Shown piece by piece: positions 61,442 to 64,000 of a DNA stretch of 64,000 bases (its first letter is position 1; every line of letters begins with the position of its first letter). The stretch comes from Streptomyces hydrogenans. GTDB lineage: Bacteria > Actinomycetota > Actinomycetes > Streptomycetales > Streptomycetaceae. Position numbers and translations under genes: made by a program. The DNA lies in assembly GCF_014656075.1 (NCBI RefSeq), contig NZ_BNBS01000011.1:50883-114882 (forward strand), given 5' to 3'. The notes below the pieces were generated by a model. That model had not been told where the DNA came from and made no database searches. It saw only the letters and a list, made by a program, of their open reading frames with translations.

Positions 61442-62338
61442 TCATCTCGGTGCCGCGTCCTGGCGGGCGCGGGGCACCGGCCGTGGGGGTGTCTTCTTCG
61501 ACCGCCTCCGGAGTCGGGCGGCCACCGCTGTGCTTGCGGCGGCGCCGAAGGCGGCCCAGGTGGCGGGGTGGGTCCAGACGCCGGTGTCGAGTTGCTGGGC
61601 GAGGACGAAGACGCCCATCACCACGACGAACCAGCCGAAGGCCCGGCGCAGCACGTCCTGTGGGATGCGTCCGGCGAGGCGGGCGCCGATCAGGCTGCCC
61701 GCGACCGCCGCCACGGTCACGGTCAGGGCGATGCCCCAGTCGATGGACGCCCCGGAGAGGTGTCCGGCGAGTCCGGCGAAGGACTTCATCGCGATGACGA
61801 GGAGCGAGGTGCCGACCGCGATACCCATGGGCAGCCCGCCGAGGATGGCGAGGGCGGGGACGACGAGGAATCCGCCGCCGGAGCCGACCAGGCCGGTCAC
61901 GGCGCCGACGGCGAGGCCTTCGACGGCGATGTGCTTGAGCGGCAGGTCGCGGTGGGCGGGCCGGGCCGCCTTCTTCGCGCCGTCGCGCGGTTTGCGGAGC
62001 ATCGCGAAGGCGGTGGCCAGCATCATCAGCGCGAACGCGACCAGCAGGATCGTGCCGGGAACGTACTCGGCGAGACGGCCGCCGCCGTACGCGCCCGCCA
62101 TGCTGAACGCGCCGAAGAGCAGGCCGGTCCGCCACCGCACCCGGTGGGCGCGGGCGTGCGGGACGAGCGCGGCGAGGCTGGTCACGCCGACGACGAACAG
62201 CGAGGTGGCGATGGCCTCCTTGGTGTCCTGTCCGGCGAGGTAGACCAGGATCGGGACGGTGAGGATGGACCCGCCGCCGCCGAGGACGCCGAGGCTGACG
62301 CCGATGAGGAGGGAGGCGGCGACGATGAGGGCGGTCAC
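61442..62338 (-). CDS. TauE/SafE-family sulfite/sulfur exporter
   Basis: 298-residue membrane protein with about eight helices and the duplicated TauE motif: LLIGVSLGVLGGGGSILTVPILVYL near the N-terminus and AVTGLVGSGGGFLVVPALAILGGLPM in the middle. Such proteins move sulfite, sulfoacetate or thiosulfate. GTG 62338 overlaps the stop of the rhodanese gene by four bases, so the two are co-translated; the neighbours suggest a sulfur oxidation role. Confidence 0.92.
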   Translation of the reverse strand: MTALIVAASLLIGVSLGVLGGGGSILTVPILVYLAGQDTKEAIATSLFVVGVTSLAALVPHARAHRVRWRTGLLFGAFSMAGAYGGGRLAEYVPGTILLVAFALMMLATAFAMLRKPRDGAKKAARPAHRDLPLKHIAVEGLAVGAVTGLVGSGGGFLVVPALAILGGLPMGIAVGTSLLVIAMKSFAGLAGHLSGASIDWGIALTVTVAAVAGSLIGARLAGRIPQDVLRRAFGWFVVVMGVFVLAQQLDTGVWTHPATWAAFGAAASTAVAARLRRRSKKTPPRPVPRARQDAAPR

Positions 62339-62916
62339 GACGCGCTCCGCAGCTCCGAGACGACGGTGCGGATGTCGGTGCGCGGCCCACGGTTGTACGG
62401 GAGCTTGGACAGCAGCACGCCCATGGCGCAGGAGTTGCTGAGCGCGGCATGGGTCAGGCCGGCGCCGACGGCGGTGCCGATGAGGTGGACGCCGGGGACC
62501 AGGAGGCCGAACAGGCCGGTGGTCAGCACGATCGAGCCCGCCACCAGGCGGACCTGACGCTCCATGTCCCAGCGCTCAGGCCCCCGCGCGACGGGGGCGC
62601 CGACCGCCTCCCAGGCGTTCATGCCGCCCTCCAGGACACGGAGGTTCGGCAGGCCGGCCTGGGTGAGGGCCTGCTCCGCCTCCCGGGCGCGCCGGCCGGA
62701 GCGGCAGACGAGCACGACCTCCTCGTCCAGGTGGGACAGGAGCTCCGCGCGGTGCTCGCGCAGCGTGCTCGAGGGGACGTTGTAGGAGCCCGGGACGTGG
62801 ACGGTGCGGAACTCGCCGGGCGTGCGCACGTCGAGCAGCCGGGGGGCGCGGCCCTCCTGGACGAGGCGGTGCAGGACGGCGGGGGTGATCGACTGAACGG
62901 TGCGCTCGGTGCTCAT
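62335..62916 (-). CDS. Rhodanese with C-terminal DUF2892 membrane domain
   Basis: 193-residue fusion. A rhodanese domain (about 10-105) has the active-site loop VCRSGRRA with catalytic Cys. A DUF2892 two-helix membrane domain (about 115-165: ERWDMERQVRLVAGSIVLTTGLFGLLVPGVHLIG) follows. It would carry persulfide sulfur at the inner face of the membrane. ATG 62916 starts the protein. It is followed by the TauE gene with a 4-bp overlap. Confidence 0.92.
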   Translation of the reverse strand: MSTERTVQSITPAVLHRLVQEGRAPRLLDVRTPGEFRTVHVPGSYNVPSSTLREHRAELLSHLDEEVVLVCRSGRRAREAEQALTQAGLPNLRVLEGGMNAWEAVGAPVARGPERWDMERQVRLVAGSIVLTTGLFGLLVPGVHLIGTAVGAGLTHAALSNSCAMGVLLSKLPYNRGPRTDIRTVVSELRSAS

Positions 62917-62989
62917 GCAGGACTCCGGAAGGTGGGCGCGGGGTGGCGGGCCATGGCAGGGACCCGGGCGGCGGAGAAGAAGGAGGCCG

Positions 62990-63021
62990 TCGCGGGCGGG
63001 GCAGTGCGGCTCCGCCCGCGA
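62990..63021. terminator. Hairpin between the persulfide dioxygenase and rhodanese genes
   Basis: TCGCGGGCGG at 62990-62999 pairs with 63012-63021, extended inwards by two G-C pairs and one G-T pair. It lies in the 203-base gap downstream of the persulfide dioxygenase gene, which has no coding sequence. Confidence 0.6.
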
Positions 63022-63119
63022 CGGGGGAGGGGCGGGGACAGTGCGGCCCCCGGTTCCTCCACGGCCGGCGGTGCACGACGGGCAGGGCCCGGATCCGTGC
63101 CCGACCGGCGGTCGGGTGG

Positions 63120-64000
63120 TCAGCCGGCGGGCTCGGCCGCGAGGGCCCAGGCCGCGTAGCCGCCGAGGATGTCGGAGACGTCCTCGAAGCCTCGGTGGCG
63201 CAGCAGGCTGGCGGCGACGGAGGACCGGTGGCCGCCCGCGCAGTGCAGGACGAGGGGCCGGTCGGTGGGGAGTTCGCCGGTACGGGCGGGCAGCTCGCTG
63301 AGCGGGATGTGCAGGGCCTCGGGGAGGAAACCGTTCGCCTCCCGCTCGCCGCAGGTGCGCACGTCCACGACGACCGGCGGGTGGTCGCCCGCGAGGGCGG
63401 TCCGCAGGTGGGCGGCGGTGACGCGGCTGGCGGGGGCGACCTCGTCCGCCAGGACCCGCAGCGCGTCCTCGGGATTGCGGACGTAACCCACGACGTGGTC
63501 GAAGCCGATGCGGGCGAGCCGGGTGACGACCTCCTCCTCGCGGTTCTGCGGAGCCATCACGAGCAGTTCGTCGGACGGGACCAGGACCGTGCCGGCCTGC
63601 TCGGCGAAGCGTCCGTCGGCGGGCACGTTCACCGCGCCGCGCAGGTGCCCGGCCGCGAACTCCTGCGGGTCGCGGGCGTCGACGACGACCGCTCCGCCGG
63701 CGCGCAGGCCCTCGAACTCGTCCAGGGCGAGCGGCCGGGCCGCGGCGGTCGCGTCGTACAGCGTGCGGTCCTTGCGGTTGAGGCCGGCGTCGTAGGCGAA
63801 GTAGCCGGGCGCCGCCGTCTGGCCGGCGGTGACCAGCGCCACGAACTCCTCGCGGCCCATCGGCGCGCAGGCGTAGTTGGTGGCGCGCTGCTCTCCGATC
63901 GTGGAGGACTTCTCCGTGGACAGGTTCTTGCCGCAGGCGGAGCCCGCGCCGTGGGCGGGGAAGACCCGGACCTCGTCGGGCAGGCCCATCAGCTTGTTCT
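63120..64000 (-). CDS. MBL-fold persulfide dioxygenase with two rhodanese domains (5' part outside window)
   Basis: The C-terminal 290 or so residues of a CstB/BlhA-like protein; the N-terminal metallo-beta-lactamase domain lies mostly beyond the window, but its end is seen (VFPAHGAGSACGKNLSTEKSSTIGEQR). Two rhodanese domains follow. The first (VVVDARDPQEFAAGHLRGAVN) has VMAPQNR where the Cys loop should be and is probably inactive; the second (VVVDVRTCGERE) keeps HCAGGHRS with its Cys. The protein oxidises glutathione- or mycothiol-type persulfide to sulfite, consistent with the neighbouring rhodanese and TauE exporter. Confidence 0.9.
   Translation of the reverse strand, partial: NKLMGLPDEVRVFPAHGAGSACGKNLSTEKSSTIGEQRATNYACAPMGREEFVALVTAGQTAAPGYFAYDAGLNRKDRTLYDATAAARPLALDEFEGLRAGGAVVVDARDPQEFAAGHLRGAVNVPADGRFAEQAGTVLVPSDELLVMAPQNREEEVVTRLARIGFDHVVGYVRNPEDALRVLADEVAPASRVTAAHLRTALAGDHPPVVVDVRTCGEREANGFLPEALHIPLSELPARTGELPTDRPLVLHCAGGHRSSVAASLLRHRGFEDVSDILGGYAAWALAAEPAG

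Overview
The window is a stretch of actinobacterial chromosome, almost certainly Streptomyces. It is very GC-rich with strong G/C at third codon positions, uses GTG starts freely, has GGAGG-type ribosome binding sites, and carries typical Streptomyces families (CsnR-type ROK regulator, SHOCT proteins, XRE regulators, secreted peptidoglycan enzymes). The left side, as I recall it, follows the S. coelicolor order around asd2-pepN-malQ-csnR. I see no tRNA, rRNA, CRISPR array, insertion sequence or phage gene.

Region 1 (1-15 kb) is mostly core metabolism: the 3' end of asd, pepN, a minus-strand group eamA2-eamA1-lysR-alc (two drug/metabolite exporters, a LysR regulator and allantoicase), a divergent MarR gene, malQ preceded by a tandem-repeat protein gene, a secreted GH84-like glycosidase and an HNH endonuclease. 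A 45-bp element recurs about 30-75 bp upstream of both alc and eamA1.

Region 2 (15-31 kb) holds an MscS channel, the chitosan-oligosaccharide operon csnR-E-F-G-H-K with a palindromic operator in front of csnR, an XRE regulator, two secreted peptidoglycan-binding enzymes behind a Crp-like site, and a receptor kinase whose extracellular part is an amino-acid-type periplasmic binding domain, divergent from a secreted NHL propeller protein.

Region 3 (30-41.5 kb) is a nitrogen catabolic block. Four genes joined by 4-bp overlaps encode two DUF1989 proteins (UAAP1, UAAP2), a biotin carboxylase of the urea/guanidine carboxylase type and allophanate hydrolase. Together they fit guanidine degradation (guanidine to carboxyguanidine to allophanate to ammonia and CO2). 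A TetR regulator and an APC permease complete the block, and near-identical 24-bp palindromes precede both the catabolic operon and the permease. A PucR-type regulator with two small overlapping upstream genes follows.

Region 4 (41.5-53 kb) has a YqiJ-like membrane protein, a flotillin and a 1,618-residue AAA+ ATPase in a row, which is my best candidate for a little-described system, followed by a LolD/FtsX-type ABC pair on the other strand.

Region 5 (53-64 kb) looks like a stress/dormancy island: SHOCT protein, three universal stress proteins plus an internally deleted one, an XRE-FMN split-barrel protein, Hsp20 and a flavodoxin. At least five copies of a 15-bp palindrome (GGGMCCGNNCGGCCC) sit in front of these genes and resemble DevR/OsdR boxes. 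The end of the window holds a sortase-tail remnant with PTEPTP repeats, an amidohydrolase, an acetyltransferase relic and a sulfur-oxidation group (TauE exporter, rhodanese, persulfide dioxygenase-rhodanese fusion).
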